From: Rubrivivax sp.
Lineage (GTDB): Bacteria; Pseudomonadota; Gammaproteobacteria; Burkholderiales; Burkholderiaceae_C
Length of the DNA stretch: 45,643 bases
NCBI GenBank assembly: GCA_016789955.1
Contig: JAEUPB010000089.1
Location: 1-45,643 of the forward strand
Direction of reading: 5' to 3'
A program made the position numbers and the translations under genes. Position 1 is the stretch's first letter. Each line of letters opens with the position of its first letter. Below are positions 27,504 to 38,105 of the stretch, piece after piece. The notes beneath the pieces are model-generated. The model did not search any database. It saw nothing but the letters and a program-made list of their open reading frames with translations, and had not been told where the DNA came from.

Positions 27504-28171
27504 AGCAACCCCCGTTCGGCGAACGACACCACGCTGCCCTGCCCCACCACGAGGTGGTCGACGAGGCGCACGTCGAGCAGCTGCAGCGCACTGCGGATGG
27601 CCTGCGTGAGCGACTCGTCGGCGCGCGAGGGCTCGGCCACGCCGCTCGGGTGGTTGTGCACGACGATCACCGCCGCGGCATTGCGCTGCAGCGCGCGGCG
27701 CGCGATCTCGCGCGGGTGCACGCTCGCCTGGGCCAGCGTGCCTGCGAAGAGTTCCTCCTCGTCGATGAGGCGCAGCCGCGTGTCGAGGAAGATCGCGCAG
27801 AACACTTCGCGCTCACGGCCGGCCAACCGCAGCGCCGCGTAGTCCTTCACCTTCTGCGGGTGGTCGAACACGGGCGCCTCGCGCAGCTGCTGGGCCAGTG
27901 CCCGCCGCGCGATCTCGGCCACCGCGGCGATCTCGCTGCACTTGGCGGGGCCGAGCCCATTGATCTCGCCGAGCCGCCCGCGGCCGGCCAGCAGGCCCGC
28001 AAAGCCTCCGGTCTCGTCGAGCACCTGCTGCGCCAGCGCGAACACGTCATGTCCCTGGCGGCCCGTGCGCAGCAGCAGCGCGAGCAGCTCCACGTCGGCC
28101 AGTGCCGCCGCGCCGTGGCGCAGCAGCTTCTCGCGCGGGCGCATGTCCTCGGGCAGGTCCTTGATCGGCAT
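27500..28171 (-). CDS. radC: RadC-like JAMM-domain protein
   Basis: A 223-residue protein. The N-terminal HhH region ([25 protein letters not shown], residues 58-82) precedes a JAB/MPN domain with E122 and the metal motif H172-N-H174-P-S-G-x7-D185. RadC is historically linked to repair, but direct repair function is disputed; it is known to promote competence or recombination in some species. The start [20 protein letters not shown] is the usual one; an ATG at 28195 is also in frame. The gene is divergent from fkpB. Confidence 0.92.
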   Translation of the reverse strand: MPIKDLPEDMRPREKLLRHGAAALADVELLALLLRTGRQGHDVFALAQQVLDETGGFAGLLAGRGRLGEINGLGPAKCSEIAAVAEIARRALAQQLREAPVFDHPQKVKDYAALRLAGREREVFCAIFLDTRLRLIDEEELFAGTLAQASVHPREIARRALQRNAAAVIVVHNHPSGVAEPSRADESLTQAIRSALQLLDVRLVDHLVVGQGSVVSFAERGLL

Positions 28172-28250
28172 GGTCGCGGCGGGCGCCTCGCGCATGGGGC
28201 CAGCCCCGGGGGCGCCGGGTCGGCCGAATAGAATCGCGCCGCAGTCTATG

Positions 28251-28269
28251 CGAGGTGCCGTGCACCTCG
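28251..28269 (+). promoter_or_regulatory. 5'-UTR hairpin ahead of fkpB-ispH
   Basis: cgaggtgc-cgt-gcacctcg is a perfect 8-bp stem with a 3-nt loop, ending 13 nt before the fkpB ATG. A TAGAAT -10-like box is at 28229-28234, so the hairpin would be in the mRNA leader just upstream of the ribosome-binding region. No other leader element is recognised. Confidence 0.45.
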
Positions 28270-28282
28270 TGCACCCCCTTCG

Positions 28283-28729
28283 ATGAACCTCGTGCAACCC
28301 GGGTCCTTCCTGACCCTCCACTACCGGCTCGCCGGCCCCGACGGGGGCGACGTGGTGAACACCTTCGGGGGAACGCCCGCCACGCTGTCGCTGGGCAGCG
28401 GGCAGCTCGCGCCGGCCATCGAGCAGCACCTCGTCGGCCTGCCCGAAGGCGCGCACGAGCGCTTCGAGCTGCCCGCCGGTGCCGCCTTCGGCGAGCGCAA
28501 CGCCGAGCTGCTGCAGCGCGTGACGCGTGCGCTGCTGCGCGAGATCGGCGACGACCCCGAGGCCGAGTACGAGGTCGGCGACGTGGTGCAGTTCCCCACG
28601 CCCGACGGCCAGGGCGCCTACGCCGGCGTGGTGCGCGAGGTCGGCGACGACTCGCTGCTGTTCGACTTCAACCACCCGCTCGCCGGCCGCCCGGTGCAGT
28701 TCGAGGTGCGCGTGCTGAGCGTGCTGTGA
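28283..28729 (+). CDS. fkpB: FKBP-type peptidyl-prolyl isomerase, SlpA-like
   Basis: A 148-residue FKBP-fold protein with an IF-domain insert ([20 protein letters not shown]). Features: [23 protein letters not shown] and [21 protein letters not shown], typical of SlpA/FkpB. It catalyses proline isomerisation and may act as a chaperone in the cytoplasm. Its stop overlaps the ATG of ispH by one base (TGATG). The fkpB-ispH pair is a conserved arrangement in gamma- and betaproteobacteria. Confidence 0.92.
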   Translation: MNLVQPGSFLTLHYRLAGPDGGDVVNTFGGTPATLSLGSGQLAPAIEQHLVGLPEGAHERFELPAGAAFGERNAELLQRVTRALLREIGDDPEAEYEVGDVVQFPTPDGQGAYAGVVREVGDDSLLFDFNHPLAGRPVQFEVRVLSVL

Positions 28730-29700
28730 TGGGCACCGGCGGCGTCGACGAAGTGCTGCTGGCCGAACCGCGCGGCTTCTGCGCGGGGGTCGACCGGGCC
28801 ATCGAGATCGTCGAGCGGGCGATCGAGAAGTTCGGCGCCCCGATCTACGTGCGCCACGAGATCGTGCACAACACCTACGTGGTGGCCGACCTCAAGGCCA
28901 AGGGCGCGGTGTTCGTCGAGGACCTCGCCGAGGTGCCGCCCGGCGCCACGCTGGTGTTCAGCGCGCACGGCGTCAGCCGCGCGGTGCGCGACGAGGCCGA
29001 GGCGCGCGGCTTCTCGGTGTTCGACGCCACCTGCCCGCTGGTGAGCAAGGTGCACATGGAAGTGGCCAAGCTGGCACGCGAGGGCTACGAGTTCATCATG
29101 ATCGGCCACAAGGGGCACCCCGAGGTCGAGGGCACGATGGGCCAGCTCGACGCCGGCATCTACCTCGTCGAGGACGAGGCCGACGTGGCCCGCGTGCAGC
29201 CGCGCGGCGACAAGCTCGCGGTGGTGACGCAGACCACGCTCTCGGTGGACGACGCCGCGGCCATCGTGGCCGCGGTGAAGGCGCGCTTCCCGCACGTGCG
29301 CGAGCCCAAGCAGCAGGACATCTGCTATGCCACGCAGAACCGGCAGGACGCCGTGAAGGTGATGGCGCCGGCGGTAGACGTGGTGATCGTCGTCGGCAGC
29401 CCCACCAGCAGCAACAGCAACCGGCTGCGCGAGGTGGCGGTGCGGCTGGGCACGAAGGCCTACATGGTCGACACCGCCGACGAACTGCGCGCCGAGTGGC
29501 TGCAGGGCGCCACGCGCGTCGGCCTCACGGCCGGGGCCTCGGCGCCCGACGTGCTGGTGCAGCAGGTCATCGCGCGGCTGCGCGAACTCGGCGCGAAGAG
29601 CGTGCGCAACATGGATGGCGTCATCGAGTCGGTGCGCTTCCCGCTGCCGCGGGGGTTGGGCAACCGCAGCATGAGCGAGACCGCGACGTCGCGATCTTGA
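28729..29700 (+). CDS. ispH: 4-Hydroxy-3-methylbut-2-enyl diphosphate reductase
   Basis: A 323-residue [4Fe-4S] enzyme for the last step of the MEP isoprenoid pathway, making IPP and DMAPP. The three cluster cysteines are visible: C18 in [11 protein letters not shown], and those in [11 protein letters not shown] and ICYATQN. The active-site stretch [14 protein letters not shown] and [14 protein letters not shown] are intact. The start ATG overlaps the fkpB stop. Length is normal. Confidence 0.97.
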   Translation: MGTGGVDEVLLAEPRGFCAGVDRAIEIVERAIEKFGAPIYVRHEIVHNTYVVADLKAKGAVFVEDLAEVPPGATLVFSAHGVSRAVRDEAEARGFSVFDATCPLVSKVHMEVAKLAREGYEFIMIGHKGHPEVEGTMGQLDAGIYLVEDEADVARVQPRGDKLAVVTQTTLSVDDAAAIVAAVKARFPHVREPKQQDICYATQNRQDAVKVMAPAVDVVIVVGSPTSSNSNRLREVAVRLGTKAYMVDTADELRAEWLQGATRVGLTAGASAPDVLVQQVIARLRELGAKSVRNMDGVIESVRFPLPRGLGNRSMSETATSRS

Positions 29701-31943
<2,243 letters not shown>

Positions 31944-31987
31944 CGAGCCCCGGCCGCAGGCCCTCCGGCGGCGGCCCCGGATCGACA

Positions 31988-31993
31988 TAGAAT
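31988..31993 (+). promoter_or_regulatory. -10 box of tRNA-Ser
   Basis: TAGAAT about 43 nt upstream of the mature tRNA 5' end, within a 93-nt gap after the hydratase stop. No good -35 is seen at 16-18 nt upstream, so this is tentative. Confidence 0.35.
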
Positions 31994-32036
31994 GCGCAGC
32001 TTCCCGTCGACCACGGGCGCACGCGAGAGCGGACCC

Positions 32037-32128
32037 GGAAAGGTGGCAGAGTGGTCGAATGCGCCGGACTCGAAATCCGGTTCACGGGTTTTCCCGTGAC
32101 GAGGGTTCGAATCCCTCCCTTTCCGCCA
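32037..32128 (+). tRNA. tRNA-Ser (anticodon CGA)
   Basis: A 92-nt type II tRNA with encoded CCA. Acceptor GGAAAGG pairs with CCTTTCC; anticodon arm CCGGA-CTCGAAA-TCCGG gives CGA; the long variable arm (TTCACGGGTTTTCCCGTGAC) forms its own stem; T-arm GAGGGTTCGAATCCCTC. It reads UCG codons. Confidence 0.97.
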
Positions 32129-32142
32129 GGATGCTAGGAAAC

Positions 32143-32162
32143 ACGGGGCTCGCGAGCCCCGT
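32143..32162 (+). terminator. Terminator after tRNA-Ser
   Basis: acggggctcg/cgagccccgt is a perfect 20-nt palindrome (8-bp stem with CGCG loop) 14 nt after the tRNA CCA, followed by tgtcgtt. It fits an intrinsic terminator with a weak U tract. Confidence 0.65.
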
Positions 32163-32261
32163 TGTCGTTCCTACCCACCAGCCCATCCCCGACCACAGGG
32201 ATGCTCCCGGATGAAGTTGCGGCCGGGCTGCAATCCCTCCGCGCGTCACTGGAGCACCCAT

Positions 32262-33152
32262 TCAGCCCTCGGCCGCGGACCGCACGAACAGCTCGATGAG
32301 CCGCTGCGCCGCTGGGGACAGGAAGCTGTTCGTGCGGTAGGTGACGACGAGACGCCGACGCATCGTCGCCCCCGGGACTGGGACTTCCTTCAGACCTCGG
32401 ATGCGCGCCTGCCCCTGCAGGTGGTGGCGCGAGATGAAGCTCAGCAGGCCCGTCTCCACGATCAACGCCGGCAGGGCGAGCAGGCTCGTCGTCTCCACCT
32501 GCACGCGAGGCCGCTGCAGGTTCTTGCGGTCGAAGGTGTGGTCCAGCCAGTCACGCGTGGGAGCGCCCGGCGGCTGCAGTGCCCATGGATAGGCCGTCAG
32601 GTCCCTCAGACCCACGGGCCGTCTGAACACCTCGTGCCGCTCGCTGGCGGCCACGACGATCATGTCCTCGGCCAGGACCTTGGATGCGTAGCCCTGTTCG
32701 ACGGCGCTCCCGGTGCCGACCACGAGGTCGAGTTCGCCTGCGCGCAACTGCGGCCGCAGCACGTCGACCAGGGCGACCGCCGTGTGCAACGTGACGCCCG
32801 GCGCCTCCTTCAGCAACTGCGCGGCCACCGGCGGCAGCAGGAACTGCGCCGCCGTGGGCACGATGCCCAGGCGCACGTGACCGGTCAGCCCCGCCCCGAT
32901 CGACGACAGCTCTCGCTTGGCGTCCTCGACGTCGAAGCGCATGCGCTGCGCCCACTTCCACAGCACCTTGCCGGCCTCGGTGAGCCGGATGCCGCGCCCC
33001 GCCTTCTCGAACAGGGCCGCCCCGCAATCGGCCTCCAGCCGGCGGATGCTGCTGGTCAACGCCGGTTGCGACCGATGCAGCCGCTCGCACGCGCGCCCCA
33101 GGTGCTGGAACTCGGCGATGGTCTCGAAGTAGCGAAGGTCTCGCAGGTCCAT
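32262..33152 (-). CDS. LysR family transcriptional regulator of catabolic operon
   Basis: A 296-residue LysR regulator. The N-terminal winged HTH (MDLRDLRYFETIAEFQHLGRACERLHRSQPALTSSIRRLE) and FEKAGRGIRLTEAGKVLW are typical; residues 90-290 form the inducer-binding domain. It is divergent from a Bug-RraA-dehydrogenase-Bug-lactonase operon, with 126 nt between starts, so it probably activates that operon in response to a carboxylate inducer. A 15-nt near-palindrome in the gap is a candidate binding site. Confidence 0.93.
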   Translation of the reverse strand: MDLRDLRYFETIAEFQHLGRACERLHRSQPALTSSIRRLEADCGAALFEKAGRGIRLTEAGKVLWKWAQRMRFDVEDAKRELSSIGAGLTGHVRLGIVPTAAQFLLPPVAAQLLKEAPGVTLHTAVALVDVLRPQLRAGELDLVVGTGSAVEQGYASKVLAEDMIVVAASERHEVFRRPVGLRDLTAYPWALQPPGAPTRDWLDHTFDRKNLQRPRVQVETTSLLALPALIVETGLLSFISRHHLQGQARIRGLKEVPVPGATMRRRLVVTYRTNSFLSPAAQRLIELFVRSAAEG

Positions 33153-33175
33153 TGCAAAAGCCTCGTCGATGAATC

Positions 33176-33190
33176 TCGAAAAATTATCGA
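33176..33190 (+). promoter_or_regulatory. Candidate LysR-binding site
   Basis: TCGAAAAATTATCGA, a near-perfect 15-nt inverted repeat (6 of 7 pairs) of strikingly low GC in this genome, lying directly ahead of the operon promoter and 24 nt upstream of the LysR start. Length and T...A ends agree with LysR-type boxes. Confidence 0.5.
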
Positions 33191-33220
33191 TTGGACTGCA
33201 GATCGTCCGGCACCAATACT
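33191..33220 (+). promoter_or_regulatory. Promoter of the Bug/RraA catabolic operon
   Basis: TTGGAC (33191-33196) and AATACT (33215-33220) are spaced by 18 nt, 58 nt upstream of the first Bug gene. The -35 abuts the LysR-box candidate, the usual arrangement for LysR activation. Confidence 0.5.
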
Positions 33221-33278
33221 GTCCCCATACGACGCGCCAGACCCCTCGACGAGGCGCCGCAACCCGACTGGAGACAGC

Positions 33279-34247
33279 ATGCAAGCATCCCGACGCCTGG
33301 CGATGGTCATCGCCGCGGCAACCCTCAGCGGCGGCGCTTGCGCGCAGGCCTGGCCGACCAGGGCGATCCGCATCGTCGTGCCTTTCCCGCCCGGCGGCGG
33401 CACCGACATCATTGCGCGCGAGACGGCTCAGAAGGTGGCGGCGAACACCGGCTGGACCTTCGTCATCGACAACAAGCCCGGCGCCGGCGGCAACCTCGGC
33501 GTGGATGTCGCGGCAAAGTCGCCTGCCGACGGCTACACGCTGGTGCTCGGCCAGACCAGCAACCTGGCCATCAATCCGACGCTGTACGCCAAGATGCTGT
33601 ACGACCCGCAGAAGGATCTGGCGCCGATCCTCCTGGTGGCCAACGCGCCGCTGGTGATGGTCACCGGCATGGGTACGCCTTACAAGGCGCTGGCCGATGC
33701 CGCCAGCGCGGCCAAGGCCAGGCCGGGTGCCCTGAACTTCGCGTCGCCGGGCAACGGCACGGTGGCGCACCTCACGAGCGAACTGTTCCAGAAGGCTGCA
33801 GGCATCAAGACGCAGCATGTGCCCTACAAGGGCGCGGCGCAGGCGCTGACCGACGTGATCAGCGGCACCGTGGACCTGTACATGTCATCGGTGCCCACGC
33901 TGCTGGGCCAGATCAAGCAGGGCAAGCTGCGGCCGCTGGCGGTGACCAGTGCCAGGCGGGTGGATGACCTGCCTGGGGTACCGACGATCAATGAATCGGG
34001 CTACAAGGGCTTCGACGCCGTGACCTGGTTCGGCCTGCTCGCACCGGCCGGCACGCCGAAGGACGTGATCGCCAGGCTCAACGCAGAGTTCAACAAGGCG
34101 CTGCAGCAGGCTGATCTGCGCAAGAAGCTCGGCGACGAAGGTGCCGATGCGGCAGGCGGCACGCCGGAGCAGTTTGCCGCACTGATCAAGGACGAGATTC
34201 CTCGCTGGGGCAAGGTCGTCAAGGACTCTGGCGCAAAGGTCGACTGA
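33279..34247 (+). CDS. Bug-family periplasmic receptor (first of operon)
   Basis: A 322-residue receptor with signal peptide (residues 1-22, ATLSGGACAQA). Family motifs: WPTRAIRIVVPFPPGGGTDIIARETAQ, DNKPGAGGNLGVDVAAKSPADGYTLVLGQ, NFASPGNGTVAHLTSELF and HVPYKGAAQALTDVISGTVDLYM. It binds a carboxylic acid for uptake or sensing; no TctA/TctB permease lies in the window. It is the first gene under the LysR-type promoter and is followed after 63 nt by an aldolase gene. Confidence 0.93.
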   Translation: MQASRRLAMVIAAATLSGGACAQAWPTRAIRIVVPFPPGGGTDIIARETAQKVAANTGWTFVIDNKPGAGGNLGVDVAAKSPADGYTLVLGQTSNLAINPTLYAKMLYDPQKDLAPILLVANAPLVMVTGMGTPYKALADAASAAKARPGALNFASPGNGTVAHLTSELFQKAAGIKTQHVPYKGAAQALTDVISGTVDLYMSSVPTLLGQIKQGKLRPLAVTSARRVDDLPGVPTINESGYKGFDAVTWFGLLAPAGTPKDVIARLNAEFNKALQQADLRKKLGDEGADAAGGTPEQFAALIKDEIPRWGKVVKDSGAKVD

Positions 34248-34310
34248 CCGAGTCCCCTCGAGCGCGGGCCGCCGCGGGCAGCCCACCACTGACTTTCCAA
34301 GGAGATTCAC

Positions 34311-35009
34311 ATGAGTCCAGCCGCCGCATGGCCCGACGTGATCCGCGACTTCGAGCGCGTCGACGCCAGCGTGGTCGTACAGGCCGCCGCATTCCCGTCG
34401 TCGATCCTCGCCGACGTGGCCGGGCGCCGCGGCGCCCTGCACGGCCGCATCGCACCGCTGGCGCCGACGATGCGCTTCGCCGGTCCGGCGCTGACGGTGG
34501 AGGTACGCCCCGGCGACAACCTGATGATCCACGCCGCGCTGGCCGTCGCCAGGCCCGGTGACGTGATCGTCGTCGACGGCAAGGGCGACCTGAGCAGCGC
34601 GCTGATGGGCGAGATCATGAGCCAGCAGGCCGTGGCGCTGGGTGTCGTGGCGGTCGTCATCGACGGTGCCGTGCGTGATGCCGAGGCGATCCGCGAACTG
34701 GGCTTCCCGATGTACGCGGCCGGCCTCAACCCCAATGGCCCGACGAAGAACGTCGCGGGGCGGTTGAACCACCCGATCTCGATCGGCGGTGTGACCGTGA
34801 AGCCGGGCGACCTCGTGGTGGGCGATGGCGATGGCGTCACCGTCATCGAGCGCGAGAAGGCTGCCGCGATGCTGCCGCTGGCAGCGGAGAAAGTGGCGGC
34901 CGAGACGAGGCGCATCGCCGACATCCGGAGTCGCAAGGCGCTGCGCCCGGGCTGGCTGGATGTCGCCCTGCGCACCGCCGGGGTGATCCAGGAAGGCGAG
35001 ACGCTGTGA
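34311..35009 (+). CDS. RraA-like aldolase (HMG/CHA aldolase family)
   Basis: A 232-residue RraA-fold protein. Conserved elements: RPGDNLMIHAALAVARPGDVIVVDG, GEIMSQQAVALGVVAVVIDGAVRD with the substrate/metal-binding Arg-Asp pair, and NHPISIGGVTVKPGDLVVGDGDGV. Enzymes of this family split 4-hydroxy-4-methyl- or 4-carboxy-4-hydroxy-2-oxo acids into pyruvate plus an oxo acid. True RraA (RNase E inhibitor) is shorter. The AAGGAG ribosome site is strong. Overlaps the dehydrogenase gene by GTGA. Confidence 0.88.
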   Translation: MSPAAAWPDVIRDFERVDASVVVQAAAFPSSILADVAGRRGALHGRIAPLAPTMRFAGPALTVEVRPGDNLMIHAALAVARPGDVIVVDGKGDLSSALMGEIMSQQAVALGVVAVVIDGAVRDAEAIRELGFPMYAAGLNPNGPTKNVAGRLNHPISIGGVTVKPGDLVVGDGDGVTVIEREKAAAMLPLAAEKVAAETRRIADIRSRKALRPGWLDVALRTAGVIQEGETL

Positions 35010-35929
35010 GCGCATCGAAGCCTGTCTTCCTGGTCACCGGCAACGACCTCGCGGCCCAGGCATCGGCGCTGCTCCGAGACTACGAGGTCATCTACGCCGG
35101 CAAGGCCCCGACCGACGACGACATCGTGGCGCTCTGCAAGCACCACGACCCGGTGGCCATCATCGTGCGCTACGGCAAGGTGGGCGCCGCGGCGATGGCG
35201 GCGGCACCGAGCCTGAAGGTGATCTCCAAGCACGGCAGCGGCACCGACACCATCGACAAGGCCGCCGCCGCCGCGCGCGGCATCCAGGTGGTCGCTGCCG
35301 CCGGCGCCAATGCGGCCGCGGTCGCCGAACATGCGCTGGCCTTGTTGCTGGCCTGCGCCAAGTCGGTGGTGCAGCTCAACGAGCGCATGCACGCCGGCCA
35401 CTGGGACAAGGCGATCCACAAGAGCGTGGAGCTGGAAGGTCGCACAGCCGGCCTCGTCGGCCTGGGCGCGATCGGACAGCGCTTCGCCCGCATGTGCGAC
35501 GCGATGGGCATGCGCGTGATGGGCTTCGATCCGTATGCGAAGGACCTGCCGCCCTGCATCGAGCGCGCGGACCTGGAGACGATCTGGCGCGAGTCCGACG
35601 TCCTCTCGCTGCACTGCCCGCTGACGCCCGACAACGCGAAGCTGCTGAACGCGCGGACGCTGGCCGCCTGCAAGCGGGGCGTCATCGTCGTCAACACCGC
35701 CCGAGGCGGTCTGATCGACGAAGCGGCGCTGCTGGAGGCCATCCGCAGCGGCCAGGTCGCCAGCGCCGGCCTCGACAGCTTTGCCGTCGAGCCGATGCGC
35801 GCGCCGCACCCGTTCCACGGCGAGCCGCGCATCACGCTCAGCCCGCACATTGGCGGCGTGACCGCTGATGCCTACGTGAAGATGGGCGTGGGCGCGGCGA
35901 CGAACGCACTGGCCGCGCTGAACGGCTGA
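35006..35929 (+). CDS. D-isomer specific 2-hydroxyacid dehydrogenase
   Basis: A 307-residue NAD(P)-dependent dehydrogenase. The Rossmann motif is GLVGLGAIGQRF followed by FDPYAKDLP; catalytic Arg in NTARGGLIDE, Glu in LDSFAVEPM and His in LSPHIGG are all present. It would interconvert a 2-oxo acid and a D-2-hydroxy acid, linked to the aldolase encoded just upstream (GTGA overlap). GTG start. Residues fit the phosphoglycerate/hydroxypyruvate dehydrogenase-like branch; substrate unknown. Confidence 0.92.
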   Translation: MSASKPVFLVTGNDLAAQASALLRDYEVIYAGKAPTDDDIVALCKHHDPVAIIVRYGKVGAAAMAAAPSLKVISKHGSGTDTIDKAAAAARGIQVVAAAGANAAAVAEHALALLLACAKSVVQLNERMHAGHWDKAIHKSVELEGRTAGLVGLGAIGQRFARMCDAMGMRVMGFDPYAKDLPPCIERADLETIWRESDVLSLHCPLTPDNAKLLNARTLAACKRGVIVVNTARGGLIDEAALLEAIRSGQVASAGLDSFAVEPMRAPHPFHGEPRITLSPHIGGVTADAYVKMGVGAATNALAALNG

Positions 35930-35936
35930 GGCCGCC

Positions 35937-36017
35937 ATGTCGCAACGGGCGGAAGACGCCAGCGACGCCGATTGCGACTGTCTGATCAACCTCTCGAACG
36001 ACCTGGAGACACCATGA
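35937..36017 (+). CDS. Possible 26-aa leader ORF coupled to the second Bug gene
   Basis: The ORF MSQRAEDASDADCDCLINLS... starts 7 nt after the dehydrogenase stop and ends with TGA overlapping the next ATG (ATGA). It is acidic, with two Cys close together, and resembles no family. Its exact coupling at both ends hints at real translation, but it could be only a spacer, because the Bug gene has its own GGAGA ribosome site. Confidence 0.25.
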   Translation: MSQRAEDASDADCDCLINLSNDLETP

Positions 36018-36979
36018 CGACTCGAACCCGACTGCTGATCGCCTCGGTGGCGTTGGCGGCCTCCGCGCTCGCCCAGGCACAGGCCTGGCCCGCCAAACCG
36101 GTGCGCATCATCGTGCCCTACGCGCCCGGCGGTTCGGTCGACGTGGTCACCCGGAGGATCGCCGCCAAGCTCCAGGAGCAGACCGGACAGACCTTCTTCG
36201 TCGAGAACAAGGCCGGCGCGACCGGCACGATCGGCCTGGCGACCGTGGTGCAGTCGTCAGCCGACGGCTACACGCTGGCGGCCAACGACACCACGTACGC
36301 GCTGCTGCCGCACATCTTCAAGAAGCTGCCTTTCGACCACGAGAAGGACCTGCTCCCCGTGGGCGCCTACGTGTTCGCGCCGATGAGCGTGGTCGTTAAG
36401 GCGGATTCGAAGTTCAAGACCCTGGCCGAGCTGCTCGCTGCGGCCAAGGCCCAGCCCGAGAAGGTGACCTACGGAACCGGCGGTGCCGGCACGACGCCGC
36501 ACTTCGTCAGCGAAGCGCTCGGCATCGCCTCCGGCGTCCACTTCATGCACGTGCCCTACAAGGGCGCCGGCGAGGCGACGATGGCGATGCTGTCCGGCAC
36601 GATCGACTTCCAGGTGGCCTCGACGCCCGGCGTGATGAGCCAGGTCAAGGGCGGCAAGGCGCGCATCCTCGCCGTCAGCGGTGGCAAGCGCCTCGCCGCG
36701 TTGCCAGACGTGCCCACCTTCACGGAAGCCGGCCTGAAGAACTTCGGCCTGATCAACTTCACCGGCCTGTGGGCCCCGAAGGGCACGCCGCAGACCGTGA
36801 TCGACCGGCTGCAGAAGGAACTGGCCACCGCCATGACCTCGGCCGACATGAAGGCCTTCTCCGAAAGCATCGCGTCGGAGCCCGGCTTCTGGGACGCCGC
36901 CACGTTCGGCAAGGACCTGCAGGAACGCACCGCCTACTGGGGCAAGGTGGCAGCGAACACGGCCTTCGAAAGGCAATGA
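36014..36979 (+). CDS. Bug-family periplasmic receptor (second of operon)
   Basis: A 321-residue receptor. Signal peptide residues 1-23 (LLIASVALAASALAQAQA); family motifs WPAKPVRIIVPYAPGGSVDVVTRR, ENKAGATGTIGLATVVQSSADGYTL and MHVPYKGAGEATMAMLSGTIDFQVAS. It differs clearly from the first Bug protein of this operon, so the two probably bind different ligands. Its stop overlaps the lactonase start by ATGA. No cognate membrane subunits are nearby. Confidence 0.93.
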   Translation: MTTRTRLLIASVALAASALAQAQAWPAKPVRIIVPYAPGGSVDVVTRRIAAKLQEQTGQTFFVENKAGATGTIGLATVVQSSADGYTLAANDTTYALLPHIFKKLPFDHEKDLLPVGAYVFAPMSVVVKADSKFKTLAELLAAAKAQPEKVTYGTGGAGTTPHFVSEALGIASGVHFMHVPYKGAGEATMAMLSGTIDFQVASTPGVMSQVKGGKARILAVSGGKRLAALPDVPTFTEAGLKNFGLINFTGLWAPKGTPQTVIDRLQKELATAMTSADMKAFSESIASEPGFWDAATFGKDLQERTAYWGKVAANTAFERQ

Positions 36980-37920
36980 TCACGCTGCTGCAAGCGCCCC
37001 AGGTGCGCGATACCGAGGTGTTCACCCGGCTGCCGGATCGCTTTCGACGCACCGGCGTGAGGTCGAGCTGGGCCGACGCCAACCGCGGCGGGCAGGCGAC
37101 GGACTCGTTCCTGGAGGGCCCGGTCTTCGATGGCGACGGCAACCTCTACGTCACCGACATCCCGTTCGGACGCATCTTTCGGATCGATCCGATGGGCACC
37201 TGGGAGCAAGTTGCCGCGTGGGACGGCGAGCCGAACGGCGCGAAGTTCTTGAACGATCGCGAGCTCATCGTCACCGACTACCGCAACGGGCTGATGGCCG
37301 TGGACGTGCGCAGCGGCTCGGTGCGGCCGTTGCTGGACCGGCGCAACAGCGAACGCTTCAAGGGCGTCAACGACCTGATCTTCGACCGCCGCGGCAACCT
37401 CTATTTCACCGACCAGGGCCAGACCGGGCTGCACGACCCCAGCGGCCGGCTCTATCGGCTGCGGACCGATGGGCAACTGGACGTGCTGCTGGCGAACGTG
37501 CCGAGCCCGAACGGCGTCGCGCTGTCGCCCGACGAACGCGTGGTGTACCTGGCGGTGACGCGTGGCAATCAGGTCTGGCGCGTGCCGCTGCAGGACGACG
37601 GCAGTGTCTCCAAGGTCGGTGCCTACTTCACGTCGTACGGTCCGAGCGGCCCCGACGGGCTGGCCGTGGACCAGACCGGCCGCGTGGTCGTGGCCAACCC
37701 TGGGCTGGGTTACGCCTGGGTGCTGAACCACCGTGCAGAGCCGGAGATCGTTCTGCGCAGCTGTGCCGGCACATCGCTCACCAACGTCGCGTTCGGCGGC
37801 CCCGGGCGCACGACGCTGTACTGCACGGAATCCGTGACCGCTTCCGTGCTGCGCGCCCCACTCGACCAACCGGGACTGCCCCTGCATCGCCCGCTGACTA
37901 CACCGGGAACGACACCATGA
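36976..37920 (+). CDS. SMP-30/gluconolactonase-like hydrolase
   Basis: A 314-residue six-bladed beta-propeller. Metal ligands are visible: Glu in FLEGPVFDGDGNLYVTD, Asn in VPSPNGVALSPDE and Asp in GPDGLAVDQTG. Such enzymes hydrolyse sugar or other lactones with Ca2+ or Zn2+. No signal peptide is seen, so it is probably cytoplasmic. It overlaps the second Bug gene by ATGA, and its own stop overlaps a tiny secreted-peptide ORF. It could open a lactone before the dehydrogenase/aldolase steps; order is inferred. Confidence 0.9.
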   Translation: MITLLQAPQVRDTEVFTRLPDRFRRTGVRSSWADANRGGQATDSFLEGPVFDGDGNLYVTDIPFGRIFRIDPMGTWEQVAAWDGEPNGAKFLNDRELIVTDYRNGLMAVDVRSGSVRPLLDRRNSERFKGVNDLIFDRRGNLYFTDQGQTGLHDPSGRLYRLRTDGQLDVLLANVPSPNGVALSPDERVVYLAVTRGNQVWRVPLQDDGSVSKVGAYFTSYGPSGPDGLAVDQTGRVVVANPGLGYAWVLNHRAEPEIVLRSCAGTSLTNVAFGGPGRTTLYCTESVTASVLRAPLDQPGLPLHRPLTTPGTTP

Positions 37921-38039
37921 AACGGGCCTTCCACGCGCTGGCCTTGCTGGCCGGCACCGCCGCGGCACAGCCCGCCACCTGTCCGGCCCAGCCCGATCTC
38001 CGGGGAGGCCGCAAGTGTCCGGTGGCTGCTTGCAGTTGA
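37917..38039 (+). pseudogene. Truncated Bug-like ORF (signal peptide only) or small secreted Cys peptide, 40 aa
   Basis: The ORF starts inside the lactonase stop (ATGA) and encodes a good Bug-style signal peptide (MKRAFHALALLAGTAAAQP), then only 21 residues with three cysteines and no Bug domain. The simplest reading is a third Bug gene whose body was deleted. The alternative is a genuine short exported peptide. The following gene has a visibly lower GC content, consistent with a rearrangement junction here. Confidence 0.5.
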
Positions 38040-38105
38040 TGACTCGCTTCGTGCGTCTCGTCGCAAGAGCGACTGCCGCGGCGAGGGACGTCACACAATG
38101 TCGGC

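Noticed and set aside
32129-38040. Genomic island inserted at tRNA-Ser
   Set aside because: No integrase and no repeat of the tRNA 3' end was found downstream in the window, and most of the region keeps normal GC.
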